A DNA stretch of 5,794 nt from Maritimibacter sp. Its GTDB lineage: Bacteria > Pseudomonadota > Alphaproteobacteria > Rhodobacterales > Rhodobacteraceae. Position numbers and translations under genes: made by a program. The notes under the pieces were generated by a model, which had not been told where the DNA came from, did no database searches, and saw only the letters and a list, made by a program, of their open reading frames with translations. The stretch is taken from contig DOUP01000247.1 in NCBI GenBank assembly GCA_003520545.1, positions 9,143-14,936 of the forward strand. Reading direction: 5' to 3'. Positions 5,507 to 5,794 of the stretch are shown piece by piece (the stretch's first letter is position 1; each line of letters starts with the position of its first letter).

Positions 5507-5794
5507 ATGACTAAAGAACAAAGGCGTCGCGTCTGGGGATGGTATTGGTTCGACTGGGCGAGCCAGCCGTATCACACCGTGCTCCTGACCTTCATCTACG
5601 GGCCCTTCTTCGCCACCGTCGCGGCCGCTTTCTTTGTTGCGACCGGGCTAGGTGAACAAGCCGCGGCCGCGCGCGCGCAGACGCTTTGGTCGACGGGCCT
5701 GACCATCACCGGTCTCCTGATCGGCTTCGGCGGGCCCATCCTGGGCGCCCTTGCCGATACCTCGGGGCGCAGGCGCCCCCGGATCTTCGCCTTC
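5507..5794 (+). CDS. MFS transporter, UMF1 / Atg22-like family (3' end missing)
   Basis: The first 96 codons are present and the frame stays open to the window edge. The protein begins MTKEQRRRVWGWYWFDWASQ, where W-x-x-Y/F-D-W-A is the hallmark of the UMF1 (Atg22-like) branch of the major facilitator superfamily. A first membrane segment spans about 22-46 (TVLLTFIYGPFFATV and onward), an Ala-rich loop about 47-60, and a second segment about 61-83. The second segment leads into GALADTSGRRRPR (80-92), the conserved cytoplasmic MFS motif A between helices 2 and 3, with Asp84 and Arg88-Arg90. Family members usually have about 12 helices, so roughly four fifths of the gene is missing. The fungal relative Atg22 exports amino acids from the vacuole, but substrates of bacterial members are mostly unknown and none is assigned here. 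The gene lies 71 bases after the thioesterase gene. Confidence 0.88.
   Translation, partial: MTKEQRRRVWGWYWFDWASQPYHTVLLTFIYGPFFATVAAAFFVATGLGEQAAAARAQTLWSTGLTITGLLIGFGGPILGALADTSGRRRPRIFAF

Overview
The window looks like chromosomal DNA from an alphaproteobacterium, most likely a Rhodobacterales (Roseobacter/Rhodobacter-type) species. The reasons are the high G+C content, strong G/C third-position bias, dense packing with overlapping genes, and the style of the proteins: a RecQ with two HRDC-like modules, a short YggT, and a UMF1-type transporter. This placement is by eye, without database support. Six protein-coding genes account for almost all of the sequence. I see no RNA gene, mobile element, CRISPR array or long repeat.

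Left side (1-1620, + strand): the 3' part of a hybrid sensor histidine kinase. It begins at the H-box and continues through the ATPase domain, a degenerate receiver domain and a complete C-terminal receiver domain. The sensory N-terminus lies outside the window. Its stop codon overlaps the end of the next, convergent gene by 16 bases, and GC-rich stem-loops sit on the shared stop codons.

Middle (4778 down to 1605, - strand): three co-directional genes, yggT, then recQ, then yaaA. recQ and yaaA overlap by 7 bases (ATGCTGA) and are probably translationally coupled. RecQ is a DNA-repair helicase and YaaA is the peroxide-stress protein that limits free iron and Fenton damage to DNA, so the pair makes sense as a genome-protection unit. 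yggT encodes a small two-helix membrane protein 52 bases upstream of recQ. A perfect 8-bp inverted repeat lies just before the recQ start codon.

Right side (4902-5794, + strand): a hotdog-fold acyl-CoA thioesterase-like gene is transcribed divergently from yggT across a 123-base gap. It is followed by the 5' end of an MFS transporter of the UMF1/Atg22-like family, cut off by the window edge. The transporter has a strong ribosome binding site and a plausible promoter of its own.

Overall this is an ordinary housekeeping and stress region. I did not find a convincing new system. The points worth a second look are the degenerate first receiver of the kinase, the recQ-yaaA coupling, the second HRDC of RecQ, and the small inverted repeats at gene boundaries.
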